Made by a program: the position numbers and the translations under genes
Notes under the pieces: model-generated
Database searches by the model: none
What the model was told of the DNA's origin: nothing
What the model saw: the letters and a program-made list of their open reading frames with translations, nothing else
In this document: piece after piece, positions 37,074 to 46,930 of the stretch
Numbering within the stretch: position 1 is the first letter of the stretch
How the letters are laid out: every line of letters begins with the position of its first letter
Assembly: GCA_022496805.1 (NCBI GenBank)
Contig: CM040091.1
Coordinates: 15,428,336 to 15,492,335, forward strand
DNA: 64,000 nt
DNA from: Pohlia nutans
Taxonomy: Eukaryota; Streptophyta; Bryopsida; Bryales; Mniaceae
Direction of reading: 5' to 3'

Positions 37074-37940
37074 CTGGCGGTGACACTAAGGGTTAATTTC
37101 TGTTCCACTGTTCCTGTTAATGTGTATATTATCTCATGTACAGTGCTCTCATCCTCAATTCAAAATGAGGGACTCCCCCGTGACACTGAGTGTTCTTTTA
37201 GTGAGCACCACTGTTAGTTGCTGTTGAGAGTGTTGCTGTGATTCATGAAACCATCTGTAAAGTAAACTCATTGCCGGTTTCATGGGTTACAGCGATACAA
37301 TTTTCTCATTCTTGTATTGAAGTGGACGAATTTATGTCATACACTCGTTGCAATGTCCAAGAGATTGAGAAAGGGCCAAATAAGCAGATGTAGCCTCATC
37401 CTTTTCACTGGTTTGGAATTGGAAATGGGGGTTGAGGAGGTTAGATTTTGGGGGCTGGAGACATTTTTTTGTCACCATGCAAAACTTGGTTTAATGGTTT
37501 CGCCAGCCTTGAAAGAGGACCGAAGTTTCTATCTATATGTCAATAGGCCATATTTGTCAATGATCAATTATATTTGGGTAAATTTTTCATGTTCAATTGT
37601 ATCATGTGAATATTACAATAAATTTATATCTAAATATATATCCAAACATTTTAATGACTATATCTATGCTTTGTTGTGAAAATATTATGATAATGAAAAA
37701 GTATGTCATAAGTGATATTATTGTAGGAAATAATTACATCTAGAGTATTTAATTGGACAATAGAGAACCAATGATTTGGATAAGTCCTACCATGGTATAG
37801 AGAGTGTTAATGGCATTAAAATGACTCATAAAGAACTATAATTAATGGTTTTTTACCATTTAGATTTCTCGTAAATACATTTCTACCCAATTATATAAAG
37901 TCAAATGAACAATATCAAGGATAGAACAATAATCTAATTT
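37074..37940. other. Spacer between segmental copies A and B
   Basis: No gene. It holds a short fragment (about 37497-37540, GCCAGCCTTGAAAGAGGACC followed by TTTCTATCTATA) matching the 3' part of the SINE-like sequence at 46040-46160. The rest is AT-rich. Confidence 0.5.
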
Positions 37941-38406
37941 TAAAGCCTCTAAAATTGTGTCTTAAGTTCATTCACCCCTAAAATTGTATTTTTTCTAAAC
38001 TTAAAAGACATTATCACATAAATCCATTCACTTCAAAAATGATTCACCTGCAAATGCTATTAATGGTTTCATCAGCCAATTTAGCAATAATTTAACATGC
38101 TACACATGCAAGCGCATTACCAACTATAAGGTAGGATGTTCCAAAACCACCACCTCCCCCAATTATGACATGTATAGCTTTCTTGAGGCCACCATAGTTG
38201 AGACTCAAAACCACCAATTTCACTATTCAAGTAGACCAAAGACATGCCAAGCATTGCGAAGAAATAGTTGGCCGATGGATTTGGGTTAGCTCATGAGCGG
38301 AATCTAGGAACAACAAAGTGAGAACTTAAGAAATTGGTATGTGATGTATGGGTTAGAGGTTACTTTCTACTTTGGAATTTTGTATAAAATTGACAAATGC
38401 GAATTA

Positions 38407-38570
38407 CTGTATGATTGTGAGGGTTAGATTCGGACAGTATTGTGTCGAAGTCTAATTTCCACATCATATTTTGAAAGGTCCAGGTCACTATAAATCAATC
38501 ACAAGATGACATGTGGCACTTTTGGACAAAAAAAATTAACTAATGTCGAAACTGACCACAACAGAGGGTA
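38407..38570. mobile_element. 164-bp insertion in copy B with possible TA duplication
   Basis: Copy A reads GAATTA-GATGTTGC without a break. Copy B has 164 bp inserted at that point, ending AGAGGGTA before GATGTTGC. No clear TIR. Confidence 0.5.
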
Positions 38571-38899
38571 GATGTTGCAAATTTTTGCAATCGTCGTCAA
38601 AACCTATTTCGAATGTTGTCCTATTTTTTTTTCGAATTTAGATCTGCCAAAAATAGGCCAGATTGCTTAAGTTGTTGGTTTTAGGACAATCAACCATGAT
38701 GATCGAGCCGAAACTAGCTCCGCCGCGGCAGCCTCAGCAGTACATGAGGACAGCGCGGGAATTGAGGAAGTGCAGGATACTAAAAAAAAATGTAGAAACT
38801 GGCCTGTTAATAATATCGCTTCGGAACCGAATCGGTGTCACAGCCAAGCATCGATCGGGAATGTAGGTCTTATCAACACCGATCTGACTTCGACAACAT

Positions 38900-39777
38900 A
38901 CATGAATACTCTTCCTTCATAAGTTCGAGGACACTTAAGTTAAATCAAATCACTTCATAATCCCAATTGACCTGAAAGGGGTCTGAAATGAATTTGCAAT
39001 TGTCAGGTATGAGGAATGCGCGCATCTGAGGTCCAACAATTTTTAGTTATTTAAGATTTTAAATTATTTTAAATTTTCCCCTTAACCGTAGTTTTTGGTG
39101 TGTAGGCTTCTTGTTGAAGCCTTTAAGCTACTATTCAGCCCAGTAATTACATTTGGGGTTGTTTTTCTCTGGTATTGAGCATATCTGGACCAATCTGCTA
39201 GACGTGTAATAATCGGTCGTGGAGAGTGACCAGAACCTCCCTCTCACGGCTACTTACAGTGTGGTTGGGTCATCCCATGAGGCACCCAAAGCTTATGGGA
39301 CATCACGAACTCGACCTGGCTAGAGCACAGCTTTAGAGACGATGAAAAGTCCCACGGTGATGAACAGTGCGAGCGAGGCCTGACGGGAGAGGTCGGGTGG
39401 ACTTCGGATTCGGGACTTCAGATTCGGGACTTCGGAGTGGGCCGTGACTGGGCTCCTCACCGTGGATGGCCGGCTTCCTTGCTCATCGACCTGCGGCGAT
39501 GACCTGTGGATGACACGTCGGGGATCATTTAACGTGACCCATCGCGCACAGGGAGCTCATATCGTTCCCCTGTGTTCATTCCCCCGTGAGTGCCACTTTC
39601 CCCTGTGATTTGAAGTTTTGACATGTGTACAATTCACCTGCTTAAGCTTAGTCACCTACTTATAAATGGAAAGTTTTAACATGTGTCGAGTTCTGAAGAT
39701 CAGAGGGGAAAGTGGCACTCACAGGGGAATCACACAGGGGATCAATATGAGACCCCTGTGGCGGAGCTGGTACCGGC
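38900..39777. other. About 880-bp insertion or replacement in copy B
   Basis: Copy A runs from CTTCGACAACAT to AGCCACATCTGC within a few bases, whereas copy B has about 880 bp there. The insert includes the foldback element at 39548-39759 and a direct repeat of GATTCGGGACTTC (39405-39435). I recognise no gene in it and see no obvious target duplication. Confidence 0.6.
39548..39759. mobile_element. Foldback MITE, ACAGGGRKCTCATAT family (copy 1)
   Basis: TIRs of about 60 bp start ACAGGGAGCTCATATCG and the complement of ACAGGGGTCTCATATTG, and include GAGTGCCACTTTCCCC. Total about 212 bp. A second copy at 43840-44042 interrupts the phytochrome pseudogene. Confidence 0.75.
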
Positions 39778-40170
39778 GAAGCCACATCTGCACAACCGAT
39801 CTCAGCGCTTTGCACTTTCCAGAGGAAGTGCCCCGCGAGGAGCATTAGTGACCTGAGTACCTACAAGAACAGTGATTCTGTGCATTTACGTCCTAGCACT
39901 GTCAGTGTCGCAGCTCTCATGAGAAGAGACGGAAAAGTGAAATATGGAATATTCCTGATCTCATCTGCAATGAAGTTTTGCAAATTGCTAATTATTCATT
40001 TGTGTCTATTCATTTGAGTCTAGAAAGGGTTTCAAGATTCGTCAAAGTCACGTGACATTCGTTTCACTGATGTCGTGGGCCTCGTGGCTGTCATTTTAAG
40101 CACCACACATTGAGGGTTAGCCTGCCATTGATGCTCAAATTTAGTGTGGTGCCGACCTCGCATGCTTTCT

Positions 40171-40908
40171 TTTTTTCTTTTTCTTTTGGCACAAATGAAA
40201 ATAAAATTCCATTGCAAGAAAGACACATTACACGCCCCCAGCCACAAGTGGCCTGAGAGGAAGGACCCAGCACCCAGACAGGACAGACCAAAAAGGAGTG
40301 GGAAGGCACAGCGGGCGGACCCGGGCCAACCTCAGGGGCGGTTTACACTAAGGACCAAGAGCCATGACCAAGAAAATTAAATCATTTTTATGGTCATGGC
40401 TCTTGGCCAAGAGCCGTGACCATGAAAAATCAAAAATGGATTTTTGAGTGGCTTGGTCACTCTTGTAGTGTAAAGTAGATTTGGACCGGGACAACTTTGA
40501 GCTGATTTTTAAAATAAAAATCCCAACGATCTACAGTAACGTCAAAAAAATCGGGAAAAAAAATATTAAAATAAAAATTTCGGCCAATGGCTGATTTTCA
40601 GACTTACGGCTCCCTTGATTTCCGTTGAGTCGAGCATTTTGCCTAGACTCAACGGAAAACCCGTTGGACCATGGCACATTATCCAAATGGCAGATTTTAG
40701 TAGTTTTTGGGGACCTCAAAGTTAGTGGTCATTCTCCTTTTCTCAAGGTAGTGTAAAGCCAAATGGGACCAAGAGCTCTTTTTGGGCCAATCACAGATTT
40801 TAGAATTCCATGGTCATGGCTCTTGGTCCTTAGTGTAAACCGCCCCTCACTCACTGCAACGACACCCAAAGACAACAGACCAAGGACGACTGCAGCTACA
40901 CAAATCAG
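40171..40908 (-). mobile_element. Retroposed insertion with 14-bp target duplication
   Basis: CTCGCATGCTTTCT occurs at 40157-40170 and again at 40909-40922. Copy A has it once (at about 36220), which proves the insertion. The left end is T-rich (TTTTTTCTTTTTCTTTT), that is, an A-rich tail on the minus strand. The minus-strand 3' end (TTGCAATGGAATTTTATTTTC) looks like a LINE or retrocopied-mRNA 3' UTR. A minus-strand frame near the other end starts MQKACELICVAAVVLGLLSL, a hydrophobic leader-like stretch. That frame runs through the target duplication itself, so it may be chance. A TIR element (40336-40848) is nested inside. Confidence 0.75.
40336..40848. mobile_element. TIR element nested in the retroposed insertion
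   Basis: GGGGCGGTTTACACTAAGGA and about 20 further bases (CCAAGAGCCATGACCA) at the left match the complement of the right end. The GGTCATGGCTCTTGG motif also recurs inside, so the element is a compound foldback. About 513 bp, non-coding. Confidence 0.75.
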
Positions 40909-41213
40909 CTCGCATGCTTTCTGCATGGCCTATGACTCCTAGATACCAAATGCTATATAGTGCGACATCTCGCTGAAGCCTGCAGGTCAACCAGCGGAGC
41001 AGTACTTTGTGAGACGGGTGCAGGTTCGTAGCGAGACGTACACGTACCTGTTATACATCGGGTCGACTGCATTCTCCTCAGGCGACTCACCGGTAAGGTG
41101 TCATATATACTGTAGGTCAAGCCTCTGTACTTGATTCCTGTGATTGATTGACTCTCTGGCTTTTGCGTTTGAACAGCTCGCCGTATGATCCTGTACAAGT
41201 CCAGTACTGTGGC

Positions 41214-41899
41214 ATGGCAGTCACGAGTCTTGTATGTACTCGATTGTGTAGTAAACGTTCACTTGGTGCTGATCCCTGCATTGATGGTTTCTATGCGTGG
41301 TGGCTGTGTGCACGCTTTGATTTGCAGCTTGTGCCGATCGAGATGGCGTCGTCGATTGCATCCAGGCCGTGTGCCTGCTGCTGATCTCCCTGGCACTCTG
41401 CCACGCAGTGGCTGGACAGGCAACCCCAGCGCAGCAGATTATGCAGGCGTTCAAGGAGATCACGACCCTGTCCGACAGCCTCCGTAGTCAGACGCAGAAG
41501 GTCACCGACGTCACCGCACTTTTTGATGGCCCTAAGATTCCGCAGGGATTCAGTGTCATAGTCAACAGAGTTGCGGCGGCGAGCTCCATGATCTCGAACT
41601 CGAACCCGCCCATGATAGCACTTGGAGACGCCGATGCCAAGACGGTGGTGAGCGCCCTCACGACGTTCGTGGAGGTCCACAAAGCGCTGTTGGATGTGGT
41701 GATCGGCAAGCACGGGCTGATTACCCTCCTCCCCTACTTCGAGCCTATTAGGCAGGCTCTGGTGTCTTTAGAGGGGACCGTGGACACTTTCGCGTTCTTC
41801 CTGATTGCAGTGATCCCGACGGAGCAGCCGGCTGCGAACCAGCAATTTGGTTCGCTGGGAGTGAAGGTTCGAGTCGCCATCGACACCTACAGCTCGTAG
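41214..41899 (+). CDS. HsbA-like secreted protein (fungal hydrophobic-surface-binding protein A type), 2 exons, 183 aa
   Basis: The long open frame from about 41366 has no usable ATG, since an in-frame TGA sits at 41318. A short first exon 41214-41231 (ATG to a GTATGT donor) spliced to 41366 (acceptor CATCCAG) restores phase. The result is a textbook signal peptide, MAVTSLAVCLLLISLALCHA then VAG, cut near residue 22-23. The mature chain of about 160 residues is Thr/Ser/Ala/Val-rich with no Cys. It shows the family pattern ...LTTFVEVHKALLDVVIGKHG, LITLLPYFEPIRQALVSLEG, VDTFAFFLIAVIP, NQQFG. This resembles fungal HsbA/galactomannoprotein proteins, small secreted proteins that bind hydrophobic surfaces; identification is from memory of the family. 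Coding GC is much higher than the surrounding DNA. A TATATA motif lies at about 41103. Copy A holds a broken paralog. A fungal origin by transfer is inference; the intron and duplicated plant-type flanks argue against simple contamination. Confidence 0.72.
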
Positions 41900-42538
41900 C
41901 CTCTTTAAATCTATCTTGGTCACTTGGCGGGAGTAGCAAGTCTGGCACCATAATTGTTCAGGCGTCATATTAGGTTAGCGCGCGCCATGGGTGTTGACTT
42001 CAAACATCTAGGCCCTGGTCAGATTGATTTCGTACTCGGAGTTAGTTTGTTGCATGTTTGTGAGGTTGGTTCCAAAGGGTGATAGTCATGGATGTAGTGG
42101 GAAATTCATGACCGTCACCCTTGTAATCGTTTGCGAACCTTGTCGTCGAAGGTTGCATGAGAAATATTAATTATTTAGATCCAGGCGGCTTCGACAGCCC
42201 CCGGCCGGTGATTTGGCAATGCATGCACGTTCATATTCCGTGATGGTTGACGGGGACGGTGGAATTTCTCAGAGAGGCCTCCTGTTGCTAGAGTTCACAG
42301 TCTTGACCCTCTCCAAGCACTGATTAATTTTTGCAACTCGAAAAACACCACAATATTCAGTACTGTAGTCACAATTTGAACAAGAAATATCCGATTGGTT
42401 TGTTTTGGTCTTATCTGCAAAAATGTACTGTTATATCAGGGTAACTTGAGGAGTGTTGAATATAAGTAACCAACCCTTCTTCACTTGCTCGACGACGTTA
42501 GCCCCTGTGACGATAGACTTTGTGGGTGATATCACCTT

Positions 42539-42995
42539 ACTAAGCCCCAGTCGCCGATGTCTGCAGGGACGTCCTCCATTGCCAACGTCCTCTCTTAAGG
42601 GCCTCCGGTTTCTTACAAAAACTAAACCTGCATTCGATGGCAAAATGGAAACTGTGAATAAACCTTACAAAGGAACTGCTGAGCAGGTGGAACTGCAAGC
42701 GTAGGAAAACTCTATCTGTGTAACTGGGCACCACCGGGTGCTCAAATTCAGGCGATGCATAGAGGCCTTGATACTCATATCATTCATTGAGTTTGTTGGA
42801 CGATGTGTATGGGAGCTCCAAGTGTTATTAAGCCTCCATTGCTAGGGAGTGCATTACGAGTCAGAATACAATTTATGAAACTTCTCAAGTAGCCGCTAGA
42901 TGAGCTGATTTTGATTCCTCCGGTTAGATCGAAGGTGCCGCGAGTTTTTAAATAGCGACTCAAGTGGAAATTCGATCGATTCAGTTCGAGGAGTC
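42539..42995. other. Intergenic / presumptive promoter of the exon at 42996
   Basis: No gene recognised. The last 100 or so bases are less AT-rich and could be the 5' UTR of the following exon. Confidence 0.4.
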
Positions 42996-43046
42996 ATGGC
43001 GGACGTTTCAGACAATGATGCGCCGGAGGAGATCACTTTGAACAAG
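42996..43046 (+). CDS. Orphan first exon, MADVSDNDAPEEITLNK
   Basis: An ATG in good context (GTCATGGCG) opens 17 acidic codons, MADVSDNDAPEEITLNK, ending at a consensus donor (AAG|GTAAAAAT). The sequence reads like the N-terminus of a conserved small nuclear or nucleolar protein, but I do not recognise it. I found no continuing exon downstream, where the minus-strand phytochrome pseudogene begins within 240 bp. Either the gene has a very long first intron or it was severed. Confidence 0.4.
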
Positions 43047-43512
43047 GTAAAAATCGGGTGCTGGTGTGGGAAAAACTAGGGTTTACTTGTTTTTGGTAGT
43101 GGTTGACTATGCATGTGGTTGCAATTGAAAACCAATAAATGAATCCACTACCAATGATTTCAATTTTTTTCGCAATGGATTCCATTGTCACAAAACCATG
43201 ACCAAAGGTACCGTAATGAAAGTACCGTAACGGCAAATTTACTACGGGTTTTTTTTTTTACCATGTTTTGTTTCAGTGATTACCTTGCAAAGCCAGATCC
43301 AGAAGCCTCTCCACAACCTCCACCGAGTCCTCCACGATCAGATCCTTCACCAGCGACCGACCCATGGCCTCTCCAACTAGAAGCCCCGTCAGTTCAGCTA
43401 CTTTGGCGTTCCAACCATTGATAAACCCATTCGAATCCACAGCGAGAATAGGGGCCGTGGCGGTCTCGATCAACCGGACCATCTCATTGGCGACTGTGCT
43501 CAGCTCGTCCAT

Positions 43513-43691
43513 TCTTTTCTGATCTATTCTGGCTCGGGTTTTTGACCTGGGCTGGGCACCCTTTGTTGGAGCTTTGGCTCTTTGGGTGGGCTTTCCCAAC
43601 CTGGCCGTTTGAGGTGCTTTTACCTCCCTGAACTTTGGTCCCTTGTGTTTCTCTTTTCACTGAATCAAATGCCCCGAATTGAGTTTTGAAA
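43513..43691. mobile_element. 179-bp retroposed insert in the phytochrome PAS region
   Basis: GCTCAGCTCGTCCAT flanks it on both sides (43498-43512 and 43692-43706), a 15-bp target duplication that repeats the codons MDELS. The insert has an A-rich minus-strand end (CAGAAAAGA). It supplies the foreign leader [16 protein letters not shown] seen fused to the PAS frame. Confidence 0.75.
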
Positions 43692-43839
43692 GCTCAGCTC
43701 GTCCATGCCCTGAAGCTTCCGGTCATTTAGACGGGCGTGTATCATGGTTTTTGTGTCGCTGTCATCGATATCCTTAAAGGAGCCCTTCAAAATCAGCTGG
43801 GGAGAGTGGATTGCGTCCATTTCTATGTCCTCCCATCAC

Positions 43840-44042
43840 CAGGGTCTCATATGTGATTCCCTGTGTGATTTCCCGGTGAGTCTCACTTTTCCCACTGAGT
43901 CTTAAAGTTGCTTATTCACCAGTTTAATGTTGACTCACCTGCTTGTAAAAGGAAAATTCAACAAGTGTCGACTCTTGAGGCTCGCTGGGAAAAGTGAGAC
44001 TAAAAGGGAAACGCATACAGGAAACCATTATGAGCTTCCTGT
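43840..44042. mobile_element. Foldback MITE, ACAGGGRKCTCATAT family (copy 2)
   Basis: Matches 39548-39759 in its ends (CAGGGTCTCATATGTG and GAGTCTCACTTTTCCC, mirrored at the right). It splits the phytochrome PHY domain between VVKRRS and WEDIEM. Confidence 0.75.
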
Positions 44043-45205
44043 GCATGTAGACTCCTTCTCTTCACCACTTCCAGAAACGCCTTGAATGAAGACCGGGGAT
44101 GCATTTTCCTGCCGTCATCCTTCTCATCCGGATCGTGTTTGGCCCCTCCTCACTTTATCTCCTTGGCAGTGTGGGACCTACAGGAAAGTGTCCGCAGGGG
44201 ACCAAATCTCAGCAAAGACGAACCGAAACACTGTAAACTCCGATCCACATACCACACTCTACTTTTCCGATCACGCATCGCCCAACAATATTACAAACGG
44301 GACCCAGCCATGCTTAACACCTATCACCCAACACGTGCATCAACGTCTACAAATCAATCATTCACACTACATTGAACGATGAGAGGGCCATGAATCGCAA
44401 CAAGCCGAGTACCTGAACCAGAAGAGAAAATCCTTGGGGGTGATCTTGGCGGCGGCCATCCCACACACCGCATCACCGAGTTGTGCAGTGCCAGGATATA
44501 TACCCGAGACTGTCCGTGCTCAACCCTGTCGAATCCTCGTGGGACTCTAAGAGCCAGTCCGCAATTTCCTTGATCTGGGCCTCGTTGGGCGTAATGCCCA
44601 GAGGCCAAAACCGTTTCCTGTAATCAATTTCACGGGAGGGGCGTAGCAGTCCCCAATCATCTGCACCCGGTGCACCCGGTTCTTCATGAACAGGAGCCGG
44701 GATGCTTGCGGGATGTCGGTGGCGGGGTAATTAATGCAGCCCCAGGTACGGCTCCAGATCCGACCGGGGTCCGGGTCTGATCACGGTACCCCTTCCCAGA
44801 CTGTCCGGACTTTAGAAGAACGTCCTTTGGGTAATGTTGAAAAATTACAAAAATTACATGGTATTATAGATGGCATATTGGTACACAATGATCATGTGCT
44901 ATATAGGTCAAATTCTCGGTCGCCGAATCTCCGCCAGCACCTCCCCGTGCTCATCCTCGTGAAACTTGTACGCCATCACCCGATCGTACCCTGTCAGCTC
45001 GCGCACCTCTTCCGCCACGGTATCACACCTGTAGCAGCCCAATGTCGCCCCCAGGAAGGGCCTGCAGCCAAGAAATGGCCTTGGCCGCCAACTTGTGCGA
45101 CTGCAGCGCGCCCGCGGACGACGCGATGGCATCGTGGGGCCGCACGGGCTCTAAATCGATCACCGCGCCGACGTCAATGCGGTGCAGAATGACACCATCA
45201 ACTTC

Positions 45206-45471
45206 ACCTTCTCAACTAAACCTCCATTTGCTGTAACAACGGAAGGTTGATGAGCAGTAGCAACCACCAGCAAGGGAGAGTTGCTAATGCCAACACTAAC
45301 GCTTCCCCTTGCGCAGTCTTCCATACTTATCTACAAAAACCTTCTCAACTAAACCTCCATTTGCTGTAACAACGGAAGGTTGATGAGCATCAGCAGCCAC
45401 CAGCTAGGGAGAGTTGCTAATGCCAACACTAATGCTTCCCCGTGCGCCATCTCCCATAGCTACAAACCCGG
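45206..45471 (-). repeat. 133-bp tandem duplication with conserved reading frame
   Basis: Two copies, offset by 133 bp. On the minus strand both can be read as SVGISNSP..V(A)A.AHQPSV then [11 protein letters not shown], with few amino-acid changes. The 133-bp period is not a multiple of three, so the two copies cannot lie in one uninterrupted frame. I recognise no protein. The left copy runs into the start of the phytochrome pseudogene. Confidence 0.6.
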
Positions 45472-45841
45472 AGGCAAAGACAAAAACCACTGGATCCAAC
45501 TGATGATTTGAGCAAGCGCAAAGGGATACCAACAACAATAACGGAACAAACAGAAACTCTATAACAATTGCCAACAATTACTCACCATCCATGAATGACT
45601 AACTGTTGGTTACTTACATGCAATGAGTGAAGGAATTGCGACTATAGATGATCAAACAACTAAGTTAAAGGCGGAGGAGATGAGAGAGCAAGCCCATGCA
45701 GTTGGAGCGTTTCAGACAACTACAACGATAGATTTAACGTGTACAACGATACATTATTTATAATTTTGTTAAATCTACCATACCATTGGAAATATGTCTC
45801 CTACATGATTATATGTAAAATAGGGTTGTAACACTCAGACG

Positions 45842-45918
45842 AATTTAATGAGAATCGAACCCGGACCGTATAATTGTAACACAAACGTCTTTCTTCAATC
45901 AACCAAGGAACCATGACT
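45842..45918 (-). mobile_element. tRNA-like / SINE head
   Basis: On the minus strand, TGGTTCCTTGGTTGATTGAA resembles a pol III box A region, and GGGTTCGATTCTC (complement of 45850-45862) is a good box B, about 40 bp apart. No complete cloverleaf is evident, so it is better viewed as a tRNA-derived SINE head or tRNA relic. Confidence 0.4.
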
Positions 45919-46039
45919 TGGCGACCACCAACAAATTAAACCTCAATTTATACCACAATATTGATGCTAATACTTATTGAAAGATTACTATCGGCTACTA
46001 TTACTAGTTAGTGGTCACTAAAGTGTCTATTCTCGATAG

Positions 46040-46160
46040 AGGAGAGTGGTCCTGTACCAATGTTCCTTTGCCCATGGGCATTGGCTCATTGTCAAGACGA
46101 AGAGACACTTTATTCACGCCAGCCTCGAAAGAGGACCGGAGTTTCTATCTGTCTAAAATA
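46040..46160 (+). mobile_element. SINE-like body fragment
   Basis: CCCATGGGCATTGGCTCATT, GAGACACTTTATTCACGCC and TTTCTATCTGTCT correspond to the same blocks, inverted, at 49130-49310. Part also occurs at about 37497-37540. The three copies have different 5' breakpoints, as expected for retroposed sequences. Confidence 0.45.
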
Positions 46161-46269
46161 GGGTGGTGGATAATTCCTCCTTTTTAGTAATCAGTAGGAA
46201 AAAAATAGGGTCATAGACATAGGATCTCTATTAAAGTGTGTAGCAGGATTAGTAGAATAATTATGGATT

Positions 46270-46930
46270 TGACTATATGAATGAAGAAGTGTGATGGCTC
46301 AAAGAAAAGTCTTCATGCAACATTAGGTGAGAATCAATTGTGATGGCTCCAAGAAAAGTCTATATGCATAGTTGGATGATTGAGTCTCGAGTCTGATGGT
46401 GCTTTAGGAGCAACACTGCAGATTTGGGTGAGTCTCAACTGTGACGATGAATCTTGACTATGATGGCTCTAAGAAACATCTATATGCAAAGTTGGGTGAG
46501 CTTCAACGAGGATGGTGAGTCTCCACTATGATCGCTCATAAAATAGTCTACATGCAGAGTTGAGTGAGTCTCAACTATGATGGTGAGTCTCAACCCCGAT
46601 TTAAAAAAAAAAATCCTCATCTATTAGAGTTGGATGAGTCCTAAGTGTGATGGCCCTAAAAAAAGTCTTCATGCAACATTGGATGAGTCCTAAGTGTGAT
46701 GGCCCTAAAAAAAGTCTTCATGCAACATTGGATGAGTCCTAAGTGTGATTGCTCCAAAAAAAGTCTATATGCACAATTGGATGAGTCTTTACTCGGATGG
46801 CTCTAAGAAAAATCTACATGCAAAGTTGTGTGAGTCTCAACTCTGATGGCTCGAAGAAAGTCTACCTGTATTAGAGTTGGATGAGTCTCAATTTTGATGA
46901 CTCTTAGAAAAGTCTTCATGTAGAGTCTGG
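46270..46930. repeat. Minisatellite of GTTGGATGAGTCTCAACTRTGATGGC-type units
   Basis: Around ten degenerate units of about 50-60 bp combine GTTGGATGAGTC, TGATGGCTC and AAGAAAAGTCTACATGCA. One unit near 46640-46740 is duplicated almost exactly. Non-coding. Confidence 0.8.

Larger units (their letters stand above)
37941..42538 (+). repeat. Segmental duplication, copy B
   Basis: Partner of 34500-37073, enlarged by insertions at 38407-38570, about 38900-39777 and 40171-40908. It retains the full HsbA-like gene. The duplicated block covers about 2 kb of 5' flank and several hundred bases of 3' flank, so this was a DNA-level duplication and not retroposition. Confidence 0.85.
43283..45201 (-). pseudogene. 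PHY: Phytochrome pseudogene (GAF-PHY-PAS), chromophore site deleted
   Basis: Minus-strand pieces follow plant phytochrome order. GAF start: [40 protein letters not shown] and [20 protein letters not shown]. Then [10 protein letters not shown] / [10 protein letters not shown] and FMKNRV. Next comes a jump that removes the segment normally holding the chromophore-binding Cys (CGSTLRAPHGCH in the family). PHY domain: [86 protein letters not shown]. First [23 protein letters not shown] to LLDLALQG, ending at a GT donor where plant PHY exon 1 normally ends. Damage includes frameshifts (at LGLH/YPAT), a stop (EIKW to EIK-stop), and insertions at about 44830-44905, 44180-44418, 43840-44042 and 43513-43691. 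The retained donor points to a DNA duplicate, not a retrocopy. Confidence 0.92.
45472..46269. other. Intergenic with SINE-like pieces
   Basis: No protein gene. It includes the tRNA-like sequence at 45842-45918 (minus) and the SINE-tail fragment at 46040-46160. Confidence 0.5.

Noticed and set aside
41148..41384. Start codon at 41343 (MASSIASRP) for the HsbA-like gene
   Set aside because: It runs into a stop after 13 codons in a different frame from the HsbA-like domain. The spliced start at 41214 restores frame and signal peptide.
44734..45192. 152-codon plus-strand ORF
   Set aside because: Antisense to the phytochrome GAF fragments plus an inserted segment; no recognisable domain.
45842..45918. 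Functional tRNA gene
   Set aside because: Boxes A and B are only approximate and no complete acceptor stem or cloverleaf could be drawn; annotated as SINE or tRNA relic instead.
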